A DNA stretch of 9,535 nucleotides from Thermoplasmata archaeon (GTDB lineage: Archaea; Thermoplasmatota; E2; UBA202; JdFR-43), in assembly GCA_021162305.1 (NCBI GenBank), contig JAGGYX010000007.1, forward strand, positions 1 to 9,535. The letters run 5' to 3'. Numbering within the stretch: position 1 is the first letter of the stretch; the number at the start of each line of letters is the position of its first letter. A program made the position numbers and the translations under genes. Below are positions 1 through 8,026 of this stretch, in pieces. A model generated the notes under the pieces. It made no database searches. It was given only the letters and a program-made list of their open reading frames with translations, and was not told where the DNA came from.

Positions 1-1
1 G

Positions 2-3000
2 TATAAAATAATAGAAGTTGGTAACATTTCATATTTTTATGTTTATGATCCAAATTATCCATATAATCAAAGTGATTTTTCAAGTGGATTTAGGGTAGCT
101 ATGTTTGATATTTCTACAGGAGTTTTTGAATATAATGGAGGCGATTGTATTTATGATAAGTTTGTTAAAGTTAAGAAAGTTTATTTGCCCAGTGGCACTA
201 TTGTTGATATACATTGCCCAGTCAATGTTACTATTACTGATCAATACGGGAGGATAATTGCTGATAATGGCACAAATGAGATACCAAATGCAACTATGAT
301 TATTATAAATGATACAAAAACATTTTACTTACCATCAAATTTAACTTATTCAGTAGAAATAACTGCTTATGGTACAGGCACTTTTAATTTTACCAAAATT
401 TCTCCGGTTGGAAGCAATATCTCAATTACCAAATTCACCAACATACCTGTAACAAATAATACCGTAGCGAATATTGAAATAGAGCCCAATGCAACTACTC
501 TTTCTATGAATATAGATTGTAACGGTGATGGGTACACAGATGAGGAAAGGGAGCCAGATATTATGGAAATGATAAACATAAATCAACCACCCACTGCAAG
601 CTTTACATATTATCCACAAAACCCAACAACTGCAGATTCAATTCAATTTACTGATTTAAGCAATGATCCGGATGGAAGCATTGTGAACTGGACTTGGAGT
701 TTTGGGGATGGGAATATAAGCCATGAGCAGAATCCCCAGTATCAATATGTTGTAAATGGGGTATATAATGTAACACTTACAGTAAGAGATGATAATGGAA
801 TAACTGACAGAATATCCAAATTAATTATTGTTACCGAACCCCCTACAAGCCAGCCTATGATTTTATTATTAGTGAATAAAACAATATATCCACAAATACA
901 AAACAATCTCAGCATTTTTAGACAAGATCTCTATAATGAGGGATATCAAACATCTGTTGTCAAAATTCCTTATTCATATAATATACCCCCAATAATAAAA
1001 AATATCATTCGATCCTACTATAATCAAACTAATTTGTTGGGAACTATTCTAATTGGTAATATAGCCGCTGCTTATACAGAAATAAAAACAGGAGATTATT
1101 CCAACCCCGATGCATTAAGAATCTGGATTTCGCTGGATGCATGTGACATGTACTATATGGATCTAGATGGGGATTGGGAGCATGTAACTAATCCTGATTT
1201 CTGTGAAGATGCTCCCCCAAATGTAGTAGAATGTCATACCTATTCAAGTTGTGAAACATTTAGAGATGAATATATCGTAAGTCCTAGCGAAGAAAATGAA
1301 TGGGATTATTGGGAAATTGAAAACAAAACCCAGTACCAAGCTGAAATTTGGATTTCGAGAATAATGGGACATAACCTTAATATACCTGGGGAAAATGAAT
1401 CAGATATCATCAATGCTTTCTTGGTATGGGATCACAAATACAGAATAGGAGAATACGACATTCCTGAGCGGGTCTATTTACTTAACGCCATTGGCTCAGA
1501 TTCCAATGACCAAGGTATGAATTACTCTGGTATATTTGATGAAACTATAAGACAAGGCAACATCACAAAAACTAACTATGTGAATTACCTCAAAAACGGC
1601 AGTAAATTATTCTATCTAACCGCACATTCTTGGCCACAAGGGCATTCCTTGTATGATACTTCAGTAACGGTGGATGAACTTATTTCTTTAGAAAAGAATG
1701 CAGTTTTTTACATGCTAAATGCTTGCTCTTCATGTAGATGGGATAACTATATTTTTTCTACCAATCCAAATTATCTTGGAGGAGTATATCTATTTGATAA
1801 AAGCCACGAAAATGGAGATTATGGATTGTGTGCTATGGGGTTCACTGGTGTAGGGGGTTTCAATAATCTCAAGTTTTTCACTGATTATTTACACTCCAAT
1901 AAAAATTCTATCTACGGCAATGCTTTTAGGTACTGGTTCAACCAAAATCTTATGATCAACTTCGGGCCACATAACTATGTATTGCTTGGAGATCCCACAA
2001 TAAGACCACACCCATTCAATGTATCATCAATCTCCTTTGTAAAGGATGAAACAAATGATAAACTCATAGTTGCTTCAACTGATGCTGGACTTGATTGGGG
2101 CAATGTTCTAATCCAATGCTTCAATGGAACTCATACTGCGAAAATAAACATGACCGGAAGCATTCAAGCAGGTGATACCATTTATGTGAGAAATGCTGGA
2201 CTTTTCAACAATGTTACCGTCAACATAACTTGGATTCCTACTTCAACATTGGTAGGACAGTTTAACTTCAGTATTGCTCTACCACAATATACTTTAACAA
2301 CGCAAGTTTCTCCATCAAATGCTGGCTATATTACATTGAATCCATCTGGCGGAATATATGATGCTGGCACCATTGTAACAGTTACTGCTCATGCAAACGA
2401 AGGCTATGTCTTTGATCATTGGGGGGGAGATGCATCTGGAACAAATTCAACAATAAACATTACAATGAATGAAAATAAAAGCATTATTGCATATTTTATT
2501 CCTATTCAATATACATTCGTAAACATAACTCCATGCTGGCAACAGGTTAATGTAAATGATACATTCATTGTCAATATAACCATAGACCCCGCTGTTGCCA
2601 TTACAGGAGTGCAGTGCGATTTATTCTTCAATGCAAGCTTGCTTGAGGTAATAGAAGTGCAACAAGGCAATTTATTTAATGGATATGATACATTTTTCAA
2701 TAATGGAAGCATTGATAACATAAATGGAAAAATAAATGATGTATACGGGGCAATAATTGTGCCAGGTGGAAATGTAAGCAATTACGGAACATTTGCTAAG
2801 ATAACATTTAGAGCAAGGAAAGAGGGTGTAGCATATCTCAACCTTTCAGATGTTATAGTTGGAGATGTAAACGCAAAAGCTGTTGCCATAGAAATACACA
2901 ACGGAAGTGTTGAAATTGTATCTCATCCATGGGATTTAAATCATGACAATACTGTAAATATTCTTGATTTAATCATGATAGCAATGCATTTTGGCAGCCA

Positions 3001-3106
3001 TGAAGGTGAAGCTGGTTATGATGCAGGCGTAGATTTAAACAATGATAAGGAGATAAACATCCTTGATTTAATTATCGTCGCAATGCACTTTGGTGAGAGC
3101 TACTGA
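2..3106 (+). CDS. Large secreted C25 (gingipain-like) cysteine peptidase with PKD, InlB-type, cohesin and dockerin domains; 5' partial
   Basis: Probably an extracellular or cell-surface peptidase. The frame has no stop from base 2 onward and the first ATG (101) is not followed by a signal peptide, so the gene is 5'-truncated by the window. Residues are counted from that ATG (1001 to the stop). 1-160: beta-rich region ending in a calcium-type loop (D139, N141, D143, E148/E149). 163-246: PKD domain with the typical WSFGDG core. About 251-640: C25-like domain with a YYMDLDGDW segment (D354, D356, D358), candidate catalytic H509 (TAHS) and C542 (LNACSS), and a closing LLGDPT at 628. The 33-residue H-to-C spacing equals that remembered for gingipain R (H211, C244). 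730-801: InlB/'bacterial repeat' domain. 804-940: cohesin-like beta domain. 945-1001: type I dockerin with two DLNxDxxxNILDL repeats at 945 and 978. There are many N-x-S/T sequons, consistent with glycosylation outside the cell. No C-terminal membrane anchor is present, so attachment may be through dockerin-cohesin binding. Domain order is clear; peptidase activity is inferred. Confidence 0.85.
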   Translation, partial: YKIIEVGNISYFYVYDPNYPYNQSDFSSGFRVAMFDISTGVFEYNGGDCIYDKFVKVKKVYLPSGTIVDIHCPVNVTITDQYGRIIADNGTNEIPNATMIIINDTKTFYLPSNLTYSVEITAYGTGTFNFTKISPVGSNISITKFTNIPVTNNTVANIEIEPNATTLSMNIDCNGDGYTDEEREPDIMEMININQPPTASFTYYPQNPTTADSIQFTDLSNDPDGSIVNWTWSFGDGNISHEQNPQYQYVVNGVYNVTLTVRDDNGITDRISKLIIVTEPPTSQPMILLLVNKTIYPQIQNNLSIFRQDLYNEGYQTSVVKIPYSYNIPPIIKNIIRSYYNQTNLLGTILIGNIAAAYTEIKTGDYSNPDALRIWISLDACDMYYMDLDGDWEHVTNPDFCEDAPPNVVECHTYSSCETFRDEYIVSPSEENEWDYWEIENKTQYQAEIWISRIMGHNLNIPGENESDIINAFLVWDHKYRIGEYDIPERVYLLNAIGSDSNDQGMNYSGIFDETIRQGNITKTNYVNYLKNGSKLFYLTAHSWPQGHSLYDTSVTVDELISLEKNAVFYMLNACSSCRWDNYIFSTNPNYLGGVYLFDKSHENGDYGLCAMGFTGVGGFNNLKFFTDYLHSNKNSIYGNAFRYWFNQNLMINFGPHNYVLLGDPTIRPHPFNVSSISFVKDETNDKLIVASTDAGLDWGNVLIQCFNGTHTAKINMTGSIQAGDTIYVRNAGLFNNVTVNITWIPTSTLVGQFNFSIALPQYTLTTQVSPSNAGYITLNPSGGIYDAGTIVTVTAHANEGYVFDHWGGDASGTNSTINITMNENKSIIAYFIPIQYTFVNITPCWQQVNVNDTFIVNITIDPAVAITGVQCDLFFNASLLEVIEVQQGNLFNGYDTFFNNGSIDNINGKINDVYGAIIVPGGNVSNYGTFAKITFRARKEGVAYLNLSDVIVGDVNAKAVAIEIHNGSVEIVSHPWDLNHDNTVNILDLIMIAMHFGSHEGEAGYDAGVDLNNDKEINILDLIIVAMHFGESY

Positions 3107-3130
3107 ATCCTTTTCCTAAAATAAATTCCA

Positions 3131-3143
3131 ATAAAACTTTATA
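3131..3143 (+). promoter_or_regulatory. TATA-like box before carbamate kinase
   Basis: The A/T run ATAAAACTTTATA is centred about 23-25 nt before the ATG at 3162, in the 55-nt gap after the peptidase gene. At the usual archaeal TATA-to-start distance, transcription would begin at or within a few bases of the ATG, giving a leaderless mRNA. No Shine-Dalgarno sequence lies before the ATG, which agrees. A second A/T run (TATATAT, 3151-3157) is too close to the ATG to serve. Confidence 0.45.
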
Positions 3144-3161
3144 GCTGCCCTATATATCACT

Positions 3162-4085
3162 ATGAAAGCTGTCATTGCTTTGGGCGGAAATGCAATAGTT
3201 GGCAAGGACAGGAGAGCAAGCATCGAGGAACAATTTTCTGCAACAAAAAAAAGCATGAAGGGCATTGTTAAAATGATTAAAGAAGGATGGCAGCTTGTCA
3301 TTACACATGGAAATGGTCCTCAGGTTGGAGCAATATTGCTTCAGCAAAAGATTGCCCGTAACATTGTTTCTCCGATGCCATTGCATGTTTGCGTTTCTTT
3401 AACTCAAGGCCAAATTGGATATATGATTCAAAATTGCCTTATAAATGAATTGAAGAGAGAGGGCATAAAAAAAGGTGTGGCAACAGTAATAACGCAGGTT
3501 ATTGTTTCAAAGCATGACAAAGCTTTCAAAAAGCCAACAAAGCCAATTGGTCCAGTGTACAGCGAGGAAGAGGCAAAAGAAATGATGAAAAGCTATACAA
3601 TGGGAAAATATGGCAACGGCTATCGTATTCTCGCTCCCTCGCCAGAACCAATCTCAATTGTTGAGTCGGAAGCAATAAAAAATCTCATCGAAGCAGGCAT
3701 AATTGCCATCGCAGCCGGCGGGGGCGGCATTCCCGTAATAGAGGAAAATGGCGTGCTTCGTGGCATCGATGCTGTCATTGATAAAGATCTCGCTGCAGAG
3801 AAGCTCGCCAGCCAGATAAAGGCAGATATTTTGCTTATACTAAGCGACGTGGACTATGTGTATTTGAATTATGGGAAGAAGGGGCAGGAGGAAATAAGAG
3901 AGATCTCTGCAGATGAGCTTCTGGAATATCAAAAGGAGGGGCATTTTCCAGCTGGTTCAATGGGTCCGAAAGTCGAGGCTGCAATAAGATTCGTCAGAAA
4001 TGGAGGAAAGGAAACAATAATAACATCCATAGAAAAAGCATGGGATGCTATCAAGGGGAAGACTGGAACTCACGTTCATAAATAA
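3162..4085 (+). CDS. arcC: Carbamate kinase
   Basis: Amino-acid kinase family enzyme, cytoplasmic, that makes ATP and carbamate (then CO2 and ammonia) from carbamoyl phosphate and ADP. At 307 residues it has the usual full length. Visible family blocks are ALGGNA (6-11), THGNGPQVG (48-56), SLTQGQIGYM (79-88), the TKPIGPVY block with K127, PSPEPISIVE (159-168), AAGGGGIPV (184-192), AVIDKDLAAEK with K208, DVDYVYLNYG (229-238) and FPAGSMGPKVEAAIRFV (262-278). K127 and K208 probably match the two conserved catalytic lysines of bacterial carbamate kinases. The start is the only ATG fitting the N-terminal MKAVIALGGNA strand. The stop is followed after one base by the transporter ATG, so the two are very likely co-transcribed. 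Neither arginine deiminase nor ornithine carbamoyltransferase is in the window, so the source of carbamoyl phosphate is unknown. Confidence 0.95.
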   Translation: MKAVIALGGNAIVGKDRRASIEEQFSATKKSMKGIVKMIKEGWQLVITHGNGPQVGAILLQQKIARNIVSPMPLHVCVSLTQGQIGYMIQNCLINELKREGIKKGVATVITQVIVSKHDKAFKKPTKPIGPVYSEEEAKEMMKSYTMGKYGNGYRILAPSPEPISIVESEAIKNLIEAGIIAIAAGGGGIPVIEENGVLRGIDAVIDKDLAAEKLASQIKADILLILSDVDYVYLNYGKKGQEEIREISADELLEYQKEGHFPAGSMGPKVEAAIRFVRNGGKETIITSIEKAWDAIKGKTGTHVHK

Positions 4086-4086
4086 A

Positions 4087-4899
4087 ATGAATTTTAAATG
4101 GATTTATGCTGTCATAGCGGCGATGCTATGGGGAGCATCTTTTCCATTAATCAAGCTTGGATTGAAAAGTACATCCCCGCTTCTTTTTGCTTTCCTGAGG
4201 TATTTTCTTGCATCAATATTCTTCATTTTGATTTCCCATGAAGTTCAATTAAAAAAGGATTTTGTGTTGCTTGGATTGGTTGGTGTTGCCATACCTGTGA
4301 TTCTGCAAAACATTGCATTGCAATTCACTCCTGCCTACATTTCTGGCTTTCTTCAAAGCACTGGTCCAATATATGTTCTCATTTTTGCAACCTTATTTTT
4401 AAAAGAAAAGTTCACATGGAATAAATTTGCCGGAATAATGATTGCATTTCTTGGAACATATTTTCTCATTTCTGGCTATGAAAAAATAAATTTACTTGCA
4501 GATTTTCTTATATTGCTATCAGCATTTTTTTATTCGATAGGGAGTATAATAGCAAAGAAATTGCTGAACAATGGTTATAAAGCAATGAATGTAATAGTAA
4601 GCTCAACAGTCTTTGCAACACTGTTTCTTTTTCCATCCATTCCTTTTGAAAAAATTCGCTTCAGCATTGCTTCTATGCAATATGCATTTGTTCTTGCTTT
4701 ATTACCGACATTTCTCGCATATATATTGTGGTATAATGCAATGGAAAAAATGGAGATATCCCGCCTTTCATGCTTCATTTATTTGATCCCATTCTTTTCG
4801 CTGATATTTTCAAGCATTTTTCTTAATGAGGCTTTAGAAACAATAAAAATATTTTATGGCATTGTTATAATAGCAGGCATAGCAATAGCCGAGGCATAG
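4087..4899 (+). CDS. DMT-superfamily (EamA) transporter, ten membrane helices
   Basis: Integral membrane permease of the drug/metabolite transporter superfamily, EamA family; the substrate cannot be told from sequence. The 270 residues contain two homologous five-helix halves (about 3-130 and 135-268). The first opens with the family-typical WGASFPLIKLGL (15-26) and ends with LKEKFTWNKFAGIMIAFLG (105-123). The second carries SAFFYSIGSIIAKKLL (145-160), YILWYNAMEKMEISRLS (212-228) and ends in a matching FLNEALETIKIFYGIVIIAG block. An in-frame ATG at 4045 would add 14 polar residues and overlap carbamate kinase by 41 bases; the ATG at 4087, one base after that gene's stop, is preferred. Translation is probably coupled to the upstream gene because no Shine-Dalgarno sequence or promoter is apparent. 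The pairing suggests export or import of an amino acid or other metabolite linked to carbamoyl phosphate, but this is inference from context. Confidence 0.88.
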   Translation: MNFKWIYAVIAAMLWGASFPLIKLGLKSTSPLLFAFLRYFLASIFFILISHEVQLKKDFVLLGLVGVAIPVILQNIALQFTPAYISGFLQSTGPIYVLIFATLFLKEKFTWNKFAGIMIAFLGTYFLISGYEKINLLADFLILLSAFFYSIGSIIAKKLLNNGYKAMNVIVSSTVFATLFLFPSIPFEKIRFSIASMQYAFVLALLPTFLAYILWYNAMEKMEISRLSCFIYLIPFFSLIFSSIFLNEALETIKIFYGIVIIAGIAIAEA

Positions 4900-4908
4900 A
4901 AATTTAAG
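4900..4908 (+). promoter_or_regulatory. TATA-like box before the wHTH regulator gene
   Basis: AAATTTAAG starts immediately after the last base of the transporter stop codon and is centred 25 nt before the ATG at 4929. This is the spacing expected for a leaderless archaeal transcript. No Shine-Dalgarno sequence is present. Confidence 0.45.
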
Positions 4909-4928
4909 TGTGATTTGCATTATATATT

Positions 4929-5423
4929 ATGATGCAAGCCAAGCTGATAAATGACATTACTGACTTTGCATGGCTATCAAGAGCTTTTGATAGCGATGTG
5001 AAAAGGCAGGTTTTTGATGATGTTTCAAAAACATGGGTAACAATGGAAGATATTGAGGAAAAATATGGCGAGGATGGAAAAAAAGCTCTGCTATTTTTCG
5101 AAAAAATTCATCTGGTTGAAACAAGATGGACAATGAAAGAAGGCAAGGCTAAAAAAGAGTATCATGCTTTCTATACTGCATTTCATATAAACGTAATGTC
5201 ATCAATTGATGTAATAAGAGATGTGTTTTCAATTGTTTTGATGGAAGAGGAAAAATTCAGGGAAATAGAGGAAAAAATATATGAATTCATAGGCAAAGGA
5301 GAGCTAAGCAGAGAGGTGGAAAGAAAATTTAATTTATCTCCCGTCCAGATGAAATGCATTGTAAAGCGTTCAATGAAACTTGAATACAAAGGCATGAGAA
5401 TCGAGCGGTTTGGAGAAAGTTAA
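4929..5423 (+). CDS. Archaeal winged-helix transcriptional regulator (ArsR-like, resembles AF0674-type)
   Basis: Probable cytoplasmic DNA-binding regulator of 164 residues. Residues 1-75 look like a winged helix: LSRAFDSDVKRQVFDDVSKT, then a TMEDIEEKYG recognition-type segment, then KALLFFEKIHLVETRW as the last helix and wing. The YHAFYTAFHINV stretch (about 77-89) is a beta-rich linker that I associate with a conserved euryarchaeal family described as AF0674-like; that assignment is from memory and unverified. Residues about 127-163 (GELSREVERKFNLSPVQMKCIVKRSMKLEYKG) form a second possible HTH. There is no ligand-binding cysteine cluster of the metal-sensing ArsR type. Two adjacent ATGs (4929, 4932) are possible starts. 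It lies 29 nt after the transporter and directly before the RNase gene; its targets are unknown. Confidence 0.72.
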   Translation: MMQAKLINDITDFAWLSRAFDSDVKRQVFDDVSKTWVTMEDIEEKYGEDGKKALLFFEKIHLVETRWTMKEGKAKKEYHAFYTAFHINVMSSIDVIRDVFSIVLMEEEKFREIEEKIYEFIGKGELSREVERKFNLSPVQMKCIVKRSMKLEYKGMRIERFGES

Positions 5424-5429
5424 AATATA
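5420..5429 (+). promoter_or_regulatory. TATA-like box before the beta-CASP RNase gene
   Basis: TTAAAATATA overlaps the stop codon of the regulator gene and is centred about 25 nt before the ATG at 5449. It supports separate, leaderless transcription of the RNase gene and supports 5449 as its start. Confidence 0.45.
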
Positions 5430-5448
5430 CCATTGTCTTATACCAAAA

Positions 5449-6666
5449 ATGAGAATAAAATTGCTCGGTGGCGGAAAAGAAGTCGGAAGGGTTGGCATAT
5501 TACTTAATGATGAGAATAAAAAGTTGCTTATAGACTACGGATTGAATCCAGGTAACCCTCCAACTTTTCCCGCTGCTTCGCCGCCCGTTGATTTCGCCTT
5601 GCTTTCCCATGCCCATCTTGACCATTCTGGAATGCTTCCATGGCTTTCTTCCCATTATAATACAAGGATTTACTCCACGCCATTAACAAAGGAGATCAGT
5701 GAGGTGCTTTACAAAGATATGCTGAAAATTGCAGAATCAAATGGATATCCTTTCCCATATGGCGAGCATGAGATGAATATTTCATTAAATAACTTTCGCC
5801 TCTTTGAAGAAAGGGATGAATTTGAATTAGATGGATATAAAATAAGATTTCACCCCGCCGGGCATATTCCTGGTTCAGTAATGATAGAATTGAAAAGTCA
5901 TAGCATGCTTTTTTCATGCGATATAAATACAATTGAAACAAACCTGCTTCATGGAGCAAAGCCTGTTAAAGCCAAGACACTTTTCATCGAAGGTACATAT
6001 GCTGGAACAGAGCATCCTGACAGGAAACAGCTTGAAAAAGAATTCTTAGATGAAATAGAAGATACTGTTAAAAAAGGAGGAAAAGTGGTTATTCCAGCAT
6101 TTGCAGTAGGAAGAACTCAGGAGCTTGCTATTTTATTATATGAAGCTGGCTATGAAGTCTGGCTGGATGGAATGGGAAGTAAAATAGCGGAGCTGATAAT
6201 AAAACATGGGAATTGCATAAAATCTCCAAAAAAATTGAATAAAGCCATGAAAAGCATGAATATCGTCTATTCAAATCATGGAAGAAAATTAGCTTTAAAA
6301 TCTGGAATTGTTTTGACAACGAGTGGTATGCTTAATGGTGGACCGGTTCTATGGTACATTGACAAAATAAAAGATGATTCTAAATCTGCTGTTTTTATAA
6401 CTGGGTATCAGGTAGAAGGAACAAATGGAAGAATGCTTCTTGAAAAGAAAGAAGTGAATATATATGGAGTGAGAGAAAAAGTTGATTGTAAGGTCAAATT
6501 CTTTGATTTTTCTGCTCACGCTGGACATAGCCAGCTTGTAAATTTCATAAAAAGCGTCAACCCAGAAAATGTTGTGATATTTCATTCTGAAAATCCGGAG
6601 GCATTGGCAGACGAAATAAATGCAAATGTAATTATACCAGAGAACGAAAAAGAAATAGAGATATAG
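5449..6666 (+). CDS. Beta-CASP metallo-beta-lactamase ribonuclease (archaeal CPSF/aCPSF2-like, COG1236 type)
   Basis: Predicted zinc-dependent RNase acting in RNA processing or decay. The 405 residues open with MRIKLLGGGKEVGR, the usual first strand of this family. Metallo-beta-lactamase ligands are seen as SHAHLDHSG (H54, H56, D58, H59), PAGH (H139) and SCD (D158). The inserted beta-CASP domain has motif A IEGTYAG (E181), motif B PAFAVGRTQE (216-225) and the C-region histidines in FSAHAGH (H357) and VIFHSE (H379). There is no N-terminal KH extension, so it is not the aCPSF1/FttA type; a short aCPSF2 or an archaeal RNase J-like enzyme remains. The frame could begin upstream at a TTG (5410), adding 13 unconserved residues that overlap the previous gene; the ATG is preferred because of the family N-terminus and the TATA-like box 25 nt before it. 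The gene is convergent with ftsZ, with 12 bases between the stops. Confidence 0.88.
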   Translation: MRIKLLGGGKEVGRVGILLNDENKKLLIDYGLNPGNPPTFPAASPPVDFALLSHAHLDHSGMLPWLSSHYNTRIYSTPLTKEISEVLYKDMLKIAESNGYPFPYGEHEMNISLNNFRLFEERDEFELDGYKIRFHPAGHIPGSVMIELKSHSMLFSCDINTIETNLLHGAKPVKAKTLFIEGTYAGTEHPDRKQLEKEFLDEIEDTVKKGGKVVIPAFAVGRTQELAILLYEAGYEVWLDGMGSKIAELIIKHGNCIKSPKKLNKAMKSMNIVYSNHGRKLALKSGIVLTTSGMLNGGPVLWYIDKIKDDSKSAVFITGYQVEGTNGRMLLEKKEVNIYGVREKVDCKVKFFDFSAHAGHSQLVNFIKSVNPENVVIFHSENPEALADEINANVIIPENEKEIEI

Positions 6667-6678
6667 GAAAAGGGTTGT

Positions 6679-7746
6679 TTAACCTATTAAATCAATCCCC
6701 ATTTTCTGTCCATTTTCCCATTTGGGCAATACAACACGCTCATCTTTTGGAGAAAGAATATGCGGAGATTTTACTCCTGTCATTATTGCCATTATTCTTA
6801 CTTTTCCATTGTAATCATTGTTTACCCTTGCTCCAAGAATAACATTTGCATATGGGTCAAGTTCTGTTGTCAAATATTCTGCAACTTTTTCAGCAAATTC
6901 AAGGCTCATATCTGGACCACCTGTGATATGTATAAGGCTTCCTTTTGCTCCTTTATATTCAACTTCCAGCAATGGATGATGCATCGCCTCATTTGCAACC
7001 GCCTCTGGACCATCTCTTAATGTGCCTTCTCCCCACAGCATGGCTGCAACATCTCCGCTGCTGACAATGGTTTTCACATCGGCATAATCAAGGTTAATCA
7101 AAGATGGCTCAACAATTGTTTCTGATATTCCTTTTACAGTTTCTGCAATAAGCTGGTCCATAACAGAAAAGGCTTTATCTATTGGCAGATGCGGAACGAA
7201 GCTTAACAGCTTGTTGTTGTCAAGTATAACAACTGAATCACACTCCTTTCTTAACTCCTCGAGTCCACGCTCTGCACGAAGCATTCTTCCTCTTTCCACT
7301 CTAAAAGGTATTGAAACCATGCCAACTACAATTGCTCCAGCTCTCTTTGCAATCTTTGCAATTATTGGCGACGCCCCAGTGCCTGTGCCGCCGCCCATGC
7401 CCGCGGTGACAAAAACGAGGTCTGGTTCTCCTATTTTTTCTTCAAGCTCATCTCTTGATTCTTCGACACATCTCTTGGCTACATCTGGATATCCGCCGGC
7501 GCCAAGTCCTTTTGTTATATTCTTCCCTATGAGTATTTTTTCATCGGCTTCTATCATATCCAGAGCTTGCTTATCAGTATTTACTGCCATTGTTGTTGCG
7601 CCCTTTATCCCTATTTTGTTAAGCCTGTTTATTGTATTGCCTCCTGCTCCTCCTACTCCAATTACGAGTATTTTTGCAACTCCGAATTCATCGAAGGTTG
7701 CGTTCCCTCTATCATATTTTAATGCTTCATTTATTAATCCATCCAT
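6679..7746 (-). CDS. ftsZ: Cell division GTPase FtsZ, FtsZ2 type
   Basis: Tubulin-like GTPase that polymerises at the division site. The 355 residues show [13 protein letters not shown] (30-42), AVNTDKQAL (54-62), the tubulin signature GGGTGTGA (118-125), the [16 protein letters not shown] segment (148-162), DNNKLL (176-181) and the T7 synergy loop NLDYAD (218-223), whose acidic residues complete the partner's GTPase site. The wording of several blocks (INTDKQ-like strand, [34 protein letters not shown]) matches archaeal FtsZ2 more than bacterial FtsZ; paralogue assignment is from family memory. After residue 327 there is only a short tail of about 28 residues. Start: ATG at 7746, preceded by GGAGG with 7-nt spacing. 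It is the second gene of an operon, 43 nt after the RHH gene, and is probably controlled by that gene's promoter. Confidence 0.95.
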   Translation of the reverse strand: MDGLINEALKYDRGNATFDEFGVAKILVIGVGGAGGNTINRLNKIGIKGATTMAVNTDKQALDMIEADEKILIGKNITKGLGAGGYPDVAKRCVEESRDELEEKIGEPDLVFVTAGMGGGTGTGASPIIAKIAKRAGAIVVGMVSIPFRVERGRMLRAERGLEELRKECDSVVILDNNKLLSFVPHLPIDKAFSVMDQLIAETVKGISETIVEPSLINLDYADVKTIVSSGDVAAMLWGEGTLRDGPEAVANEAMHHPLLEVEYKGAKGSLIHITGGPDMSLEFAEKVAEYLTTELDPYANVILGARVNNDYNGKVRIMAIMTGVKSPHILSPKDERVVLPKWENGQKMGIDLIG

Positions 7747-7751
7747 TTAAT

Positions 7752-7759
7752 CCCCTCCC
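7752..7759 (-). promoter_or_regulatory. Strong Shine-Dalgarno of ftsZ
   Basis: On the minus strand GGGAGGGG lies before the ftsZ ATG; its GGAGG core is 7 nt from the codon. It is the best ribosome binding site in the window and marks ftsZ as an internal, leadered cistron, in contrast to the probably leaderless plus-strand genes. It fixes the start at 7746. Confidence 0.8.
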
Positions 7760-7789
7760 AATAGGCTGGTAGTGCATCCCATCCCCAAC

Positions 7790-8017
7790 TTATTTTTTTC
7801 TCAATTTTTCCAACTCGTGTGCCATCGCTTGCAATTCCTGCAATCTTCTCATTGCATCCATCTTCTCATACATCTTCTCTGTTAAATCATCGAGGAGCAT
7901 TGCAATTGCTCTCCTTATTGCCTCCGAGCGGGAAGCGAATTCTCCAAGACTTATAAAAGTATCTATTGCCTGTATTTGATGAATCGGAAGCCTTACTGTT
8001 ATTTTTTCTGTTTCCAT
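7790..8017 (-). CDS. Ribbon-helix-helix (CopG/Arc-type) DNA-binding protein upstream of ftsZ, CdrS-like
   Basis: Small dimeric DNA-binding protein of 75 residues. KITVRLP (5-11) is the DNA-contacting beta strand, IHQIQAIDTFISLGEF the first helix, and the family-typical SRSEAIRRAIAMLL (31-44) the second. Residues 46-75 are a charged, probably coiled-coil helix (KMDAMRRLQELQAMAHELEKLRKK) that may mediate higher-order assembly. In haloarchaea a short RHH protein named CdrS is encoded just before ftsZ2 and controls cell-division genes; the same order here supports orthology but does not prove it. Two starts are possible: ATG 8026 (78 residues), which directly abuts GGAG and leaves no spacing, and ATG 8017, which has GGAG at 9-nt spacing and is chosen. 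It has a TATA-like box and palindromes upstream, which suggests autoregulation. FtsZ follows after 43 nt on the same strand. Confidence 0.88.
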   Translation of the reverse strand: METEKITVRLPIHQIQAIDTFISLGEFASRSEAIRRAIAMLLDDLTEKMYEKMDAMRRLQELQAMAHELEKLRKK

Positions 8018-8026
8018 TTTTCTCAT

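Noticed and set aside
4045..4086. Upstream ATG for the EamA transporter
   Set aside because: Adds 14 polar residues not seen in the family, overlaps carbamate kinase by 41 bases, and a better ATG lies one base after the kinase stop.
6667..6678. Bidirectional terminator between the RNase gene and ftsZ
   Set aside because: Only a 4-bp GGTT/AACC dyad and short T-runs; too weak to call.
7211..7750. 179-residue plus-strand open frame
   Set aside because: Exactly antisense to the N-terminal half of ftsZ; composition is Ser/Pro/Ile-rich shadow translation and the FtsZ reading is certain.
8018..8026. ATG at 8026 as start of the RHH protein
   Set aside because: GGAG abuts this ATG with zero spacing, whereas it is 9 nt from the ATG at 8017; the extra three residues are not part of the RHH fold.
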